From the NCBI GenBank assembly GCA_964016885.1, contig OZ024741.1, positions 27,897,456 to 27,961,455 of the forward strand: a stretch of 64,000 nucleotides of DNA. Direction: 5' to 3'. The notes under the pieces are model-generated. The model saw only the letters and a list, made by a program, of their open reading frames with translations. It did not search any database and was not told the DNA's origin. The stretch comes from Eledone cirrhosa. Lineage: Eukaryota > Mollusca > Cephalopoda > Octopoda > Eledonidae. Every line of letters starts with the position of its first letter. Positions within the stretch are counted from its first letter, which is position 1. The position numbers were made by a program, and so were the translations under genes. Of the stretch, positions 1 to 10,530 are shown piece by piece.

Positions 1-50
1 CTGGAGAACCTTTGGTCAGTCTGCTGAACAACGATTAACATGTGTAGTAC

Positions 51-243
51 CAACAATAATTGTTTCTACTTTTGGCACAAGGCCAGAAATTACCAGTAGA
101 TTACTGGTACTTTATTTTTTATCGACCCCGTAAGGATGAAAGGCAAAGTTAACCTCGGCGCGATTTGAACTCAGAATGGCAAGGGGCATAACTATGCGTC
201 AAAGCATAGTGTCCGACCCTCTACCGATACTGCCAATCCAACC
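51..243 (-). mobile_element. tRNA-derived SINE (octopus type), near complete
   Basis: Read on the minus strand it has the tRNA-like head (TTGGCAGTATCGGTAGAGGG), a B-box-like GAGTTCAAATC, the conserved body TTTCATCCTTACGGGGTCGA, and the 3' end GCCTTGTGCC...AAACAATTATT. The same unit recurs at least 14 times in the window. The family resembles the tRNA-related octopus SINEs described in the literature (OR1/OR2). Confidence 0.85.
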
Positions 244-245
244 AA

Positions 246-330
246 CAATAATGATTTCTAATTTAGCCACAAAAGCAACGATTTGGGGTGTGACTGATAC
301 TTTATTTTATCGACCCTTGAACACAATTGT
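246..330 (-). mobile_element. Degenerate 3' part of the same tRNA-derived SINE
   Basis: A diverged copy of the SINE 3' half (TTTCTAATTTAGCCACAA ... TACTTTATTTTATCGACCC) abuts the first copy. Confidence 0.6.
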
Positions 331-1189
331 AATACTCATAAGGTTGACTGACATCTAGGGGCCCATCAATTCTCTCCCTCTTTTGTCTGTAGTGAGGTAA
401 AAGATTGAAGTGTCAGAGGGGACCCGAAATACATGAAATCCTAGGGTAGGTAAATCGCCAGGTTTTTATACTTTGGGGCACTTCAGAATATTTCGGGTGG
501 GCATTTGCAGGGAACGTATTCCAGGGCGTTTTTTGTTGTTTTTTTAAAACTATTTTCTAAATATAAGGGTGTACCATTGAAAAGTAGGGGGTGGGTGGTA
601 ATGTTATCCACTGCCCCTCTCCTTGGCGACGGACTCGGCCATGGGTAAATATAGCTCTGCACTTGGAAAGATGAAGCGTAAAATTGATCTCAGCCGGATT
701 TGAACTTGACAATAACAGCAGTAAGTGAACATAAGCGGCAACAATTCTTATATAGAATAGATGATGATGAATCCGTCGTCAAGGGGAGCACAGGATGCCG
801 CTCTCCCTATCTTTCAATGGTGCACTCTCAGTTTAGAAAAATGATGATATGTTTATTCGGAAAGTCCGCCTTGGAATTATTGCAAATTAGAATGACCATC
901 CAGAATGTTCTGCATCAAAGCTTGACGACGGGCCACTATGATAAATAATGTTATTGTTTGAAATCTACGGATGTTATGTATGAAATGGGTTGGGAGTTAA
1001 AAAAATATAATCAATGCCAATATCTCAATATAATATGAAATAAATCGAAACAAGAATATACGAGAAAGAAATCCATTGTAGTAAGTGAGATGAGTAAGAT
1101 GTGTCGGTGTACTGAGGTTGATAAGGTCCAGTTGCTCCACGTTCAAATCTCGCAAATATTCTATACCATTACTTAAAACATTTTGTTTG

Positions 1190-1320
1190 TGAGCGGGGAT
1201 GAGGGCAGGGCTGGGCAGGACAGAGCAGGGAATTACAAGACGGAGCTGTCTCGATAGAAGCATCCTTTTGATCATAGGTCTGCCTGATCAGGCCTGACCT
1301 GTGGCTAAACAAAATTAACA
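1190..1320. repeat. Possible old SINE-like repeat
   Basis: The segment with GGAGCTGTCTCGATAGAAGC ... GATCATAGGTCTG ... CCTGACCTGTGGCTAAACAA resembles the fragments at 3945-4100 and 4170-4330 (GAGCTGTCTTTGATCATAG, CTAAATAACTAACAACA). The match is by eye and short. Confidence 0.35.
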
Positions 1321-1494
1321 ACATCCGAAAATCGATAATCCACCTAGTGATACACTGAAATCGTTCGATCCATCATTACTCATCACACACACAATCAAAA
1401 CACACTTGAGAGAGAGAGAGTGTGTGTGTGTATTATCAAAATATATAGAGATCCAAAATAAATAAGAAACTAATGACATTGTTTTTTAATCCCC

Positions 1495-2110
1495 CCACCC
1501 CCCACTATCTGTACCTATTTTCCTCCCTCTCTCTGTCTCACTATCTCCCTCATTCCCTCTATATGTGTCCCACTCTCTCCTACCATCCCTCTATCTGTCT
1601 CCCCCTCTCTCTCTCTCTGTGTTTCACTCCCCTTCGTTCCCTCTATCTGTCCCACTACCCCCACTGTCGGTGTCTCACTCCTTCCCTCCCTCTATCTGTC
1701 TGTCCCACTTTCTCCCATTCTTGGTCGGTCTGTCCCACTATCTCCCACCTTCCGTCTGTCTGTCAACCCCACTCTCTCCCACCCCCGTCTGTCTATCACA
1801 TTCTCACCCACCCTCCGTCTGTCTGTCTGTCATACTCTTTCAACCTCCGTCTGTGTGGCTGTCCTACTCTTTCCCATCGTCCGTCCGTCTTTCTGTCCCA
1901 TTGTCACCCACACTGTCTATCTGTCTGTCCCACTGTCCATCTGTCTGTCTCTCTCTCCCACTCCGTCAGTCTGTCTGTCTCTCCCACTCCGTCAGTCTGT
2001 CTCTCTCTCCCACTCTCTCTCAGTGTCTGTGCCACACTTCCACCCTCCATTTGTCTGCCCCACTCTCTCGCCCTTCATTCGTCTGTCTCCCCCATACCTA
2101 CCACCTGCCT
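1495..2110. repeat. Pyrimidine-rich low-complexity tract
   Basis: About 0.6 kb of TCTGTCTGTCCCACTCTCTC-like units. The overlapping Leu/Ser/Pro-rich ORFs in all three plus frames are produced by the repeat and are not genes. A (GA)n/(GT)n stretch sits at 1407-1431. Confidence 0.9.
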
Positions 2111-2273
2111 ATTTGAAACCTCCCGCTATCCTCCTCCATCTCTCTGAATCATGACTCGTGGCAGGATGAAGCAAGGAACAAATTTTCTTCGCAAGACAAG
2201 TTTTGCATACAATTCCGAACTTTCTAGAGAAATCTGCGCCAATTTCTGCACACATACACACTCTCTCTCTCTG

Positions 2274-2276
<3 letters not shown>

Positions 2277-2336
<60 letters not shown>

Positions 2337-2400
2337 CCCTTATATATATATATATATATACACACACACGCCCCTTCTTATATATATATATATTCACTGC
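2277..2400. repeat. (TA)n / (CA)n compound microsatellite
   Basis: Alternating TA runs (2279-2325, 2341-2360) are separated by CACACAC spacers, and the repeat continues to about 2393. Confidence 0.95.
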
Positions 2401-2423
2401 CTCTCTCTATCTTTCCCCTCTCT

Positions 2424-2640
2424 GAGCTAACAACTGGCAATGTTGGTAGAGCACTGGACATTGTAGTATGTAGTAAAGGCTTTCTACGTTCTGAGTTCAA
2501 ATCCCGCTGAGGTTAGCTTTGCCTTTCATCCTTACAAGGTCGATATAACAAAGTACCAGTAGCGCGCTGGGATCGATTTAATCGAACTTTTCCCTTCCCC
2601 AAAATTGTTGGCCTTGTGCCTAAATCAGAAATAATAATTA
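2424..2640 (+). mobile_element. tRNA-derived SINE
   Basis: Head ACTGGCAATGTTGGTAGAGC, B box GAGTTCAAATCCCGC, body TTTCATCCTTACAAGGTCGA and 3' end GGCCTTGTGCC are all present. It carries the longer internal segment (TCGATTTAATCGAACTTTTC) seen in only some copies. Confidence 0.85.
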
Positions 2641-2808
2641 TTTTTTTATTATTATCGCAATGGTAAATTCTAGACGGAGCGAATATGCGATTCGATTTCG
2701 AGAAGGTGGTGAGATAATACGATATACAGAGAGAGAGAGAGAGAGTAGATTGAGGGGACCGGAAAGAGAATGAATGAATGAACAATAAAAAATGGAGTGT
2801 GTGTGTGT

Positions 2809-2841
<33 letters not shown>

Positions 2842-3329
2842 GTTTAACCATCGTCTCAGTGTGTTTGGCGTTTAACGTTTGTTATAGCTCTGGTTCATCT
2901 AAACCATTGAGCACTTGCCTCACATCTCGGAGGTTGTTTTTCGTTATTTCGTGGGCCGAAATGCGAATCTCGATAATTTATGTTTGTATATCTATATATA
3001 TATATATATATCCGTAGATGGTGCAGAGTAATCCTTCATTTTAAGATCACATGTAACTTCTGGTAATTTCTGAGACTGAAAATTTATAAACATACTCGTA
3101 ATGTACGTCCTTGAAATATGCATATTTTGCAGGAATACATTTTCCAAGCAGTAGATTACGATTATGTTTATAATTTTTTTAACTTTGTCATTTTCACTAA
3201 ACGAAATAACCGGATGTTGTCTGTGGTTTTAAAATGAAGACTTACCCTGGAGCACTGATTCTCAACTGGGAGGCACTTGGTTCCCGGGTGTGAGAAATCC
3301 AAACTGGGAAAGAATAGCGTGTATATGTG

Positions 3330-3422
<93 letters not shown>

Positions 3423-3476
3423 AAATATATATATATACACGCTATTCTTTATATATATATATATACAAAATATATA
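3330..3476. repeat. (TA)n microsatellite with CAAAATATA interruptions
   Basis: Three TA blocks are separated by ACAAAATATA. A short ACGCTATTCTTTATATA segment inside it is an inverted match to GAATAGCGTGTATA at 3311-3324. Confidence 0.9.
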
Positions 3477-3626
3477 CATCAAATGACATACCAAACGGTA
3501 ATCGGGTGATCTCGAATTAAACAGTTCACAACAACAAAATTGCTACTTCAGGCATTAATACCGAGTGGGACCATGTTTTTTGTAAAAAAACGATATTTAT
3601 TTCATATATGTGTATATATAGGTGTG

Positions 3627-3664
<38 letters not shown>

Positions 3665-3929
3665 AGAGGTTTGAAATACTTGTTAATATAGTGTTCATGT
3701 GAAAAATTACTATATGGGGAGAGAATTGGGAAATCTGGGATTGCAAAGGGAGAAATGTGGCCTAGGTTTCTGAGAACCACTTACTATATAGAACAAAAAA
3801 AAATAATATAAACAAACTATGAGTTTAGTCAAGTGAGACACCACTACTACCACCAATACAACAACAACAGTCATAACTACGAATCCCCTAACAATCCAAA
3901 ATTATCACCACCAAGCAGTACCACAACAA

Positions 3930-4330
3930 ATCACTCACTCGAGCTAGCAGCCAAATCACCCTCAAATTACACCCTGCCATCTGAAAAAGGGAGAGGGCAC
4001 GTTGCATAATCTCATGGTGGGTACTCTGAAACAAAAACAACAGGAGCTGTCTTTGATCATAGAGCTTGTTCGATGAGGGTTGACCTGGAGCCAACCACAA
4101 CATCAACAAACACAAGTATACCTCAATAATCACCAACCATTACAAGACGAGGGAGCATCTACTTGGTCGCTAGACATGCTAGAAATAGCAGCCAAATATC
4201 TCTCAAATCACACGCTACTGTTTCAGAAAATAAAACGAAATTCATTAATAGTGTAGTCCAGAACAGCCTTTAAAAAAGACGTGATAGTCATGGTTGGGAT
4301 GTATTAGGGCTGATACGAAGCTAAATAACT
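3930..4330. repeat. Two diverged tandem repeat-like segments
   Basis: Segments 3945-4100 and 4165-4340 both contain AGCAGCCAAAT ... CTCAAAT ... a GCTATT/ACCCTG stretch ending in a CTAA/ACAACA-rich tail. They look like two old copies of one dispersed cephalopod repeat. No coding potential was found. Confidence 0.4.
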
Positions 4331-4439
4331 AACAACAGCAGCAGCATCCATAACAACAACTATAATGAAAACCCAATATACACTATACAGTTCGATCGTC
4401 TTTCCAATACAATAAACTATCATATGTATACAATATCAC

Positions 4440-4615
4440 TGATAAATTACACACACAATGATACAAACACACTGACTCACACACAAACATGACAAACACA
4501 ATGACACAACAACGCTGACACACACTACACTAAGACACACTATACACACACACAGACACTAAGACGACACAAACACACTGACACACTACACAAACACGCT
4601 GACATTTATATACAT
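4440..4615. repeat. (CA)n-type degenerate minisatellite
   Basis: Repeated ACACACTGACACAC-like units with CTAAGACAC and CAATGACAC variants. Confidence 0.8.
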
Positions 4616-5129
4616 AACATGTTGGCTTGGTTCGACAGTCGTTAAATATTTCGCCTAATTTATAAATGATTAGATTACTTATATAAGTTGATTGGTGGGG
4701 AATAGGATTTGGCCCAAGATCATGTACGTACGTGAGAGACAGAGTTAATAGGCGTATATGCGAAGAATACAGTACTCAATATATATATATATAGTAGAGT
4801 GACATATTTGTGTTTGTGTCTGGGATTGTTTCAAATATCGTAGTATTTAAAACATTCAAACATCAACTGAGTGAGCGCTTAATACTAGCGGGTAGAGATA
4901 AATATATACATATGTATATAGATACATACATACATATGGTGATTATATATATATATACACACACACACAGACACACGTGTGTGTGTGTATGGTCTTCTTA
5001 AACACTGAACTATATATGTATATTTATATAGACACACAAACTATCAATACATTACATAAATATTCTGTTAGCGACATATAGGGTGGGAAGAGGTTGAGAA
5101 TAGATCGATATGCGAATGGATATATTAAC

Positions 5130-5352
5130 TATGTGTATGTATGTGTATATATATATATTTTCTATACCTTTCATTTATATATATATATATATATATGCAT
5201 ACAGAAACAGACAAAATATGTGAATAGTCGGATATTGCGAGTGATCTGAGACAGATATATAGAGAAATATATATATAGACACATACATATATATGGTGTG
5301 TTTGTTTGTGTAGCTTGTTATGTATGTATGTATGTATGTATGTATGTATATA
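5130..5352. repeat. TA/TGTA microsatellites just downstream of the exchanger exon donor
   Basis: Mixed TATATA, TATGTA and (TGTA)7 tracts lie in the first intron about 100 bases past the donor. Confidence 0.85.
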
Positions 5353-5448
5353 TGGGGTGTGCAGTGTTTATGTGCGGAAAGCTTGTATGTGCGTATCAAG
5401 AAAGAGCACCCCGCCCAGCAGACGAACGTATTCTTGTGTTGTACTCAC

Positions 5449-5770
5449 CGTATATCATAGAAAGTCCAGTTTCGTGCACGAACCGAAAACGTCTGTGTTT
5501 AAACAACCAAATAGTGAGAATTGTGAGCAAAAGTAAAGTGAGAAGCATGAGAATGGTAAGACTGTCCGTTTTGTGTCTGAAGGTAACATAGGCTTCTTCT
5601 TGGGCTTCTATAGATGGTGACTGGCGACTTGGTGCATTGGTCACCATGGCTAAGCTGCTGGTCGGAACAACAGCCAGCAAAACCCAGCAGAAAACGATGA
5701 CCTGCAACAATATTAAATGCCAAGAAGAACAACGCAGCGAAGTCATGTTGGAGCAGAAGAGTGTCGCCAT
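5449..5770 (-). CDS. SLC9A6/7/9-like: First coding exon of an endosomal Na+/H+ exchanger (SLC9A6/7/9 group)
   Basis: The exon encodes 107 codons plus one base, beginning [18 protein letters not shown]. Residues about 19-41 are a hydrophobic signal peptide ([18 protein letters not shown]), followed by a polar luminal stretch. Residues about 73-88 form the first membrane segment of the mature protein. This runs into [21 protein letters not shown], the hallmark N-terminal block of organellar NHE6/7/9 antiporters, which exchange luminal H+ for Na+/K+ in endosomes and Golgi. The exon stops after the first base of the Gly codon in MIYG at a consensus donor (GTGAGT, plus-strand 5443-5448), so it is phase 1. 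The ATG at 5770 is chosen because the signal peptide follows it directly; the next Met (residue 9) is also possible. No second exon is visible in 1-5442, so the first intron is longer than 5.4 kb. Which of SLC9A6, A7 or A9 it matches cannot be told from this exon; invertebrates usually have one co-orthologue. Confidence 0.9.
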
Positions 5771-6270
5771 GTTGAATCTACTGAAACACCCTCCTTTTGA
5801 ATGAGTGAAAGGGTGAGTGACAGTAAGTATAGAAGGAGGAGCTAAAGAGAGAAAATGTGAGAGTTACTATAAAAGGGGGAGTAATAAAGTGAGCGACAGG
5901 GACAGACATACAAAGTGAGACTTAGTAAGATAGAGAGGGCGGTGTAGACCCTACACTGCAGAGCGACAGAGGGAAAGAGAGACACTACGAAAGAGGAGTG
6001 GTATAAAGTGTAGCGAGAGAGATAAAGAGAGAAACTTAGTAAGAGACAGAGAGGGTAGTGTAGACCCTACTGTGCAGAGAAAGAGAGCAAGAGGGAGAGA
6101 GATATACAGAAAGAGTTAATAAGTGAGAGCGGGTTGTGTAGACCCTACACTGCAAGGAAAGAGAAGGGGAGGGAAAGACACACACTAAAAAAAGAGGGAG
6201 TGGTGTAAAGTGTAGGGAAAGATATACACAGAAAGAGATAGTAAGAGAGAGAAAGGAAGATAGAGAGATT
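5771..6270 (-). other. Purine-rich tandem repeat upstream of the SLC9A-like exon
   Basis: The plus strand is almost pure GA-rich DNA (GAGAGA, AAAGAGAG). It contains three spaced copies of a near-palindromic core, GTGTAGACCCTACACTGC, at about 5942, 6057 (one base different) and 6134, each embedded in a repeat of roughly 80-115 bases. By position this is 5' UTR, promoter or upstream intron of the exchanger gene. No TATA box or transcription start can be assigned by eye. Confidence 0.5.
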
Positions 6271-6405
6271 TGGTGCAAGGAAGAAAAACAAGAGTAACTG
6301 TGATAAAAACAGAGAAGAGTAAGAAAGATAGTTAGAAAAGGAACCACAAGAAATGATAGGGGGGGGGGGGGGGTCAAAGGAGAGTCAATGGAAAATGTGT
6401 GATGA

Positions 6406-6585
6406 TAGTTTCTAATTGAGACACAAGCCCAGCATTTTGAAGGGATGAGAAAGTTGACCCCAATACTTGACTCGTTGATCTTATCAGGATTTGAACTCAG
6501 AACTTTAAAGAACGTGAACAAATGCTGGAAAAAAAAACATTTTCCTCTGGTGCTCTAACGATTTTGCCAATCCAACACTATTTAG
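6406..6585 (-). mobile_element. tRNA-derived SINE, degenerate
   Basis: On the minus strand the 3' SINE body is recognisable (TTAGAAACTATCATC end; GTCAACTTTCTCATCC; B box GAGTTCAAATCCTGA). An A-rich insertion interrupts the tRNA-like head. Confidence 0.65.
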
Positions 6586-7007
6586 AAAGAGAGGATAATG
6601 AAAAGTTAGTAAGAGGATGATGGCAGGGAGAAAGAGATGGAGAGAAAGTGAGAGTGTGTATGTGTGAGAGAGAGAGAGAATGTGCGTGTATGTATGTTAG
6701 AGTAAGTATTTGTTAGTGTGTGGGTGTATAAGTATGTATGTGTGTATCTGAGGTTGATCTCCGGAATGTTGTGATCTTAAGCAAGGCACTTTATCATTTC
6801 ATGTCTGGCAAAGGTGGGGGCACTCGTGTCACACACTCTCACGCTGAATCTTCCTGAGAACTACATTAAGGTTACACATGTCTGTAGAATGCTCAGACAC
6901 TTGCACGTTAATTTCACAAGTAGGCTGCTCTGTTGTTCAAACAATTGAAACACTCATCGTCGGAACTGATAGATGTCCATAAACATGTGGTATATATGTG
7001 TATGTGC

Positions 7008-7009
<2 letters not shown>
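6586..7009. other. Intergenic GA/GT-rich stretch
   Basis: GAGA- and GTGT-rich DNA to about 6750. After that comes unrecognised sequence containing GTTGTGATCTTAAGCAAGGCA, which resembles the tRNA-SINE body seen near 13725 and 62860. No gene was seen. Confidence 0.45.

Positions 7010-7060
<51 letters not shown>
7010..7060. repeat. (TA)n microsatellite
   Basis: Uninterrupted TA run of about 48 bases. Confidence 0.95.
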
Positions 7061-7062
<2 letters not shown>

Positions 7063-7125
7063 TGAAGTAATTCCGTCGGAAAAGTCCAGGAAAAAAGAGT
7101 GCTCTATGTAGGTAACAGAGCTTAA

Positions 7126-7406
7126 TAGTTATGTAATAAACAACATAAGGCAATTATTTCATTTACCAGTGGTTTCTTAAAAGCAAAAAATTTTGCTTTC
7201 AATCATCAGAATGAAAAAATCCTGGAGTATTTATTGACGTTGCAAAAATGCAATCTATATCTATAGATATAGATTGCATTTTTGTTTTTAGAATTCAACG
7301 TCAATAAATACTCCAGGATTTTTTCATTCTGATGATTGAAAGCAAAATTTTTTTGCTTTTAAAAACCACTGGTAAATGAAATAATTGCCTTATGTTGTTT
7401 ATTACA

Positions 7407-7412
<6 letters not shown>
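7126..7412. repeat. Long spacerless palindrome (hairpin element)
   Basis: The left arm (about 7126-7263) reappears in reverse complement as the right arm (about 7264-7412), meeting at ATATCTATAGATAT with no loop. Shared arm blocks include ATAGTTATGTAATAAAC/GTTTATTACATAACTAT and CCTGGAGTATTTATTGACG and its complement. The arms differ only by a few bases and one roughly 10-base insertion (TTTTTAGAAT) near the centre. TA and GA microsatellites flank the right end. It could be a fold-back MITE. Confidence 0.9.
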
Positions 7413-7442
<30 letters not shown>

Positions 7443-7462
7443 GAGAGAGAGAGAGAGAGAGT
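7413..7462. repeat. (TA)n(GA)n microsatellite
   Basis: A TA run is followed directly by a GA run, abutting the palindrome. Confidence 0.95.
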
Positions 7463-7526
7463 CTGCGGTGTTGAGACAGAGACCACTAATCATGAGAGTA
7501 CCCAATGCATGAGGAAATGCAGAGTG

Positions 7527-7634
7527 GGTAGAGAGATATGTAAACTCCCGACCGCGGCACCAAGCGGTTTCGGTTTGTTACACAAGCTGAAACCTCTTGG
7601 CGCAGCGGTCGGCAGTTTACATCTCTCTCTCTAT
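7527..7634. repeat. Imperfect 48-bp-arm hairpin
   Basis: The left arm (AGAGAGATATGTAAACTC ... CGGTTTCGG) pairs with the right arm (CTGAAACCTCTTGGCGCAG ... GTTTACATCTCTCTC) around a loop of about 6-10 bases, with scattered mismatches. The geometry is like a pre-miRNA or a small MITE. The short ORF over it is an artefact. Confidence 0.7.
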
Positions 7635-7639
7635 ATATA

Positions 7640-7678
7640 TATATATTTATACAAAATATATATACAAATATATATATA

Positions 7679-7739
<61 letters not shown>

Positions 7740-7746
7740 TATTCTA
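7640..7746. repeat. (TA)n / (TTCTA)n microsatellite
   Basis: TA runs interrupted by GTGTGTG and closed by three TTCTA units. Confidence 0.95.
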
Positions 7747-7904
7747 TTCTAAGGCGGGTAAAATTCCCGAGATCCATGGTCGAGTTCTCTCCAGCGGTCT
7801 CTGTCCCTCATTATCGCTGCCATGTCCTGCGTCTCCAACAGACCAGTGTCTGTCCTTAGGGCATCAACATACGTTAACCTTGGTCTTCCTCTTCTAGTGT
7901 GTCC

Positions 7905-7905
<1 letters not shown>
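7747..7905 (-). mobile_element. LINE 3' coding fragment
   Basis: The minus-strand frame reads GHTRRGRPRLTYVDAL ... METQ-like spacer ... MRDRDRWRELD. This is the GRP(R/K)-x-TY-x-D and (M/A)RDRDxWR pattern found at the C-terminus of RTE-like and related LINE proteins. TA repeats flank both ends. It differs from the main LINE family of this window. Confidence 0.65.
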
Positions 7906-7935
<30 letters not shown>

Positions 7936-7938
<3 letters not shown>

Positions 7939-8025
7939 CGAAGGAAATGTGGTAAGGAACCAGGTGGACCATAACGCGCCAAAGTACTCAATACTTAGGG
8001 TAGTAGAGTGGGTAATAGGAACCAG
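7936..8025. repeat. Dispersed repeat segment, inverted copy at 10637-10717
   Basis: AACGAAGGAAATGTGGTAAG ... GAGTACTTAGGGTAGTAGAG-like sequence occurs here and in reverse complement at 10637-10717. Both copies are bordered by TA repeats. Confidence 0.75.
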
Positions 8026-8043
8026 TAAGACCACTTACTGGTT

Positions 8044-8045
<2 letters not shown>

Positions 8046-8129
<84 letters not shown>
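8046..8129. repeat. (TA)n microsatellite
   Basis: About 84 bases of uninterrupted TA. A second, trinucleotide (ATA)n run is at 8404-8433. Confidence 0.95.
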
Positions 8130-8131
<2 letters not shown>

Positions 8132-8401
8132 GTTCGAGTTTACTGCTGCGAGGGCGCTGCAGTATATTTAACTGTCTTCTGTCAATGAGTTAATACTTCC
8201 GGTTCGTCTGCTTCTAAAATATAAATGTACGTAAATAAGCCATGTTTACTTGTTCACACACATACATATATACATATATATATATATTTATTCAAGTATA
8301 TATGTTTACATACACATTTCTCGCAGCTTCCGTTATATGCGGTACATCCTTTGGACAGATATAAATTTATAATATATTTCAACTCTTTAGTGTTCAATAT
8401 A

Positions 8402-8434
<33 letters not shown>

Positions 8435-8930
8435 TTTTGACCAAATTTTGTCTCATTTTTTAAATTGTTTTCCTTTTCTCTCTCTTTTTTTTCTCAATCA
8501 TTCATTAATCCTTTCTCTCCATCAAACATTCTTTTACTGGCTGCAGACATGATACAGCGGTTATTCTGAGGAACCACCTTGATTTAGTCGATGATATCAC
8601 TCCTAGTAATTACTTATTTATTTTTTGCAAATCCTATACTTCTTTTATCGATCTCTTCTTTGTCGAACCACTAAGTTACAGGACATAAACAAAGACACAC
8701 ACACACATATATGTAAATAAATATAAAGTAAATAAATAAAGGTTCTTAAAAGACTCCAGTTGCATTTTTAAATTTCTTTCCCTTATATATCATCATCATC
8801 ATCAGCATACTCTAAAACAATAGCGTAAGGTCTTCGAAATGCTTTTAATTAAGCATACAGTGTATTGCAAAATACACTATATATATACATTCATATATAT
8901 ATCGCTATTTCAGAGAACCAATTCTAATTT
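8130..8930. other. Intergenic AT-rich DNA
   Basis: Short microsatellites (8262-8300, 8404-8433, 8779-8800) lie within otherwise unique-looking AT-rich DNA. No gene was seen. Confidence 0.5.
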
Positions 8931-8935
8931 TATAT

Positions 8936-9624
8936 ATATATAAGTATGTATACGTACATACATATATGTATACAGACGTACAGTAGTGTATATATATATA
9001 TATACATACATGCACACATATATATATATGTACGTATGGATTTACCGAACATTTATTATAATGCTCGGTGTGTTTGTAAACAAACATCCCGAATTAAGCC
9101 GTACAGTGTTTAGCAACCATCGTTGCTCTTTTGTTCAACACTGACAAAGGAACGATGTACTAGTTTCAAGCTTATTAGCTATCGTCAGCACCGTATACCT
9201 TCCTGCCAGATGATTGAACGTCTGAAAGTATATACTTTCCTTATGCATATAAACGGCTGAGCAGCCTAATTTGCATATCGAGTGAGTTAATCGGCCGGGC
9301 GCACCGAAAATGATAAACGGAAAAAATCAAACGGAATTTCATTTCTCACTCTTAGTACGGCTGTTACTTAAATATAAGTATGTATACGTACATACATATA
9401 TGTATACAGACGTACAATAGTATGTATATATATATATATACATACATGCACACATATATATATGTACGTATGGATTTACCAAACATTTATTATAATGCTC
9501 GATGTGTTTGTAAACAAACATCCCGAATTAAGCCGTACAGTGTCTAGCAACCATCGTTGTTCTTTTGTTCAACACTGATGTACTAGTTTCAAGCTTATTA
9601 GCTATCATCAGCACCGTATACCTT

Positions 9625-9627
<3 letters not shown>
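8936..9627. repeat. Direct duplication, two ~260-base copies
   Basis: 8936-9207 and 9370-9627 share TAAGTATGTATACGTACATA, ATTATAATGCTCGGTGTG, CATCCCGAATTAAGCCGTAC and CAGCACCGTATACCTTCCT. The second copy lacks about 14 bases (GACAAAGGAACGAT). The matching 60-codon ORFs on the minus strand come from this duplication. Confidence 0.85.
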
Positions 9628-9691
<64 letters not shown>

Positions 9692-9733
9692 TGAAATAAA
9701 GTGTCTTGCTCAAGGAAACAACACATCACCCGG

Positions 9734-9768
<35 letters not shown>
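9626..9768. repeat. Two (TA)n microsatellites
   Basis: TA runs at 9626-9685 and 9736-9768 flank a short SINE-like piece (AAGTGTCTTGCTCAAGGAAAC). Confidence 0.9.
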
Positions 9769-9769
<1 letters not shown>

Positions 9770-9770
<1 letters not shown>

Positions 9771-10442
9771 ATCATTATCATCATCATCATCATCGTTTGC
9801 ATGGGTTTGGACGGGAATTTTCCCACTTGAGGCAAGATTGGTTGTTTTGCTCGTAAAGGACTGCCTGGCGGGTTTTCTATGGCTGGATGCCCTTCCTAAC
9901 ACCAACCACGTTTACAGTGTGGACTGGGAGGTTTTTACCATGTTAACTACACGGCCACATTACAGCGTGGACTGTGTGTTTTTATTGTCGTGACACCTAC
10001 ACAACCTCATTTATTTCGGACTGGATGTTGTGGTACCAACATAACTTTACATCGAAAGGGGTGGTGTGGATGGGGTGGGGCTAGTGGGACGGGGGTGTAT
10101 TTTTGTTAAGAGGTGCCTACTGACTGTAAGTTTCGCTTTGTACTTAGGCAAGGCGGGCCTTCTGTATTACTGTGTAGCGCCAAAGATCTCGGTCCAGTGA
10201 CATTGTCTTGGAGAGATGTAAGTGTGTGAGATCGGAATTTATCAAGTCGTCCCAGGTTTTTCTGGGTCTGCCTACTCCGTGGCTACCGTCTATTTTTATC
10301 GCCCTGCACTTTTTTATACAGCTGTCGTCTTTCATGCGCATCACGTGACCATACCAACGTAGTCTTCTCTCGAGTAAACAACATCTGATCCCTCTTATTC
10401 CTAATTTCTCCCTTAGGTCATTTATGCTTTGCCGTTCACATA
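9770..10442 (-). mobile_element. RTE-clade LINE (family A), 3' end only
   Basis: This is family A copy 1. The (ATC)n at 9770-9793 is the (GAT)n 3' tail read backwards, followed by CGTTTGCATGGGTTTGGACG and the 3' UTR. The C-terminal coding part (10144-10430, minus) reads RWYGHVMRMKDDSCIKKC ... GRPRKTWDDLINSDL ... SLDRDLWRYTVIQK. The element is 5' truncated at about 10442, where TA repeats begin. Confidence 0.85.
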
Positions 10443-10530
10443 TAATATATATATATATATTTATATAATATATAAGATCAAAAGATGGTTAAAAGAGTTC
10501 CATGTTCTTTTGATCTTATATATTATTTAT
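10443..10530. repeat. Short inverted repeat in TA-rich DNA
   Basis: TATAAGATCAAAAGA (10469-10483) and its complement TCTTTTGATCTTATA (about 10506-10520) enclose about 23 bases. Confidence 0.75.

Larger units (their letters stand above)
1..5442 (-). other. Presumed first intron of the SLC9A-like gene
   Basis: This stretch lies downstream of the exon donor at 5443-5448. I see no further exchanger exon in it. It holds SINEs (51-243, 246-330, 2424-2640), older repeat fragments (about 1190-1320 and 3930-4330), pyrimidine-rich and (TA)n/(CA)n tracts, and otherwise AT-rich DNA. The short ORFs near 700-948 and 997-1275 match nothing I recognise and have no splice or codon signature that convinces me. 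Confidence 0.5.

Noticed and set aside
1473..2154. Three overlapping Ser/Leu/Pro-rich ORFs
   Set aside because: They are reading frames of a TCTGTCTGTCCC low-complexity tract with no conserved domain.
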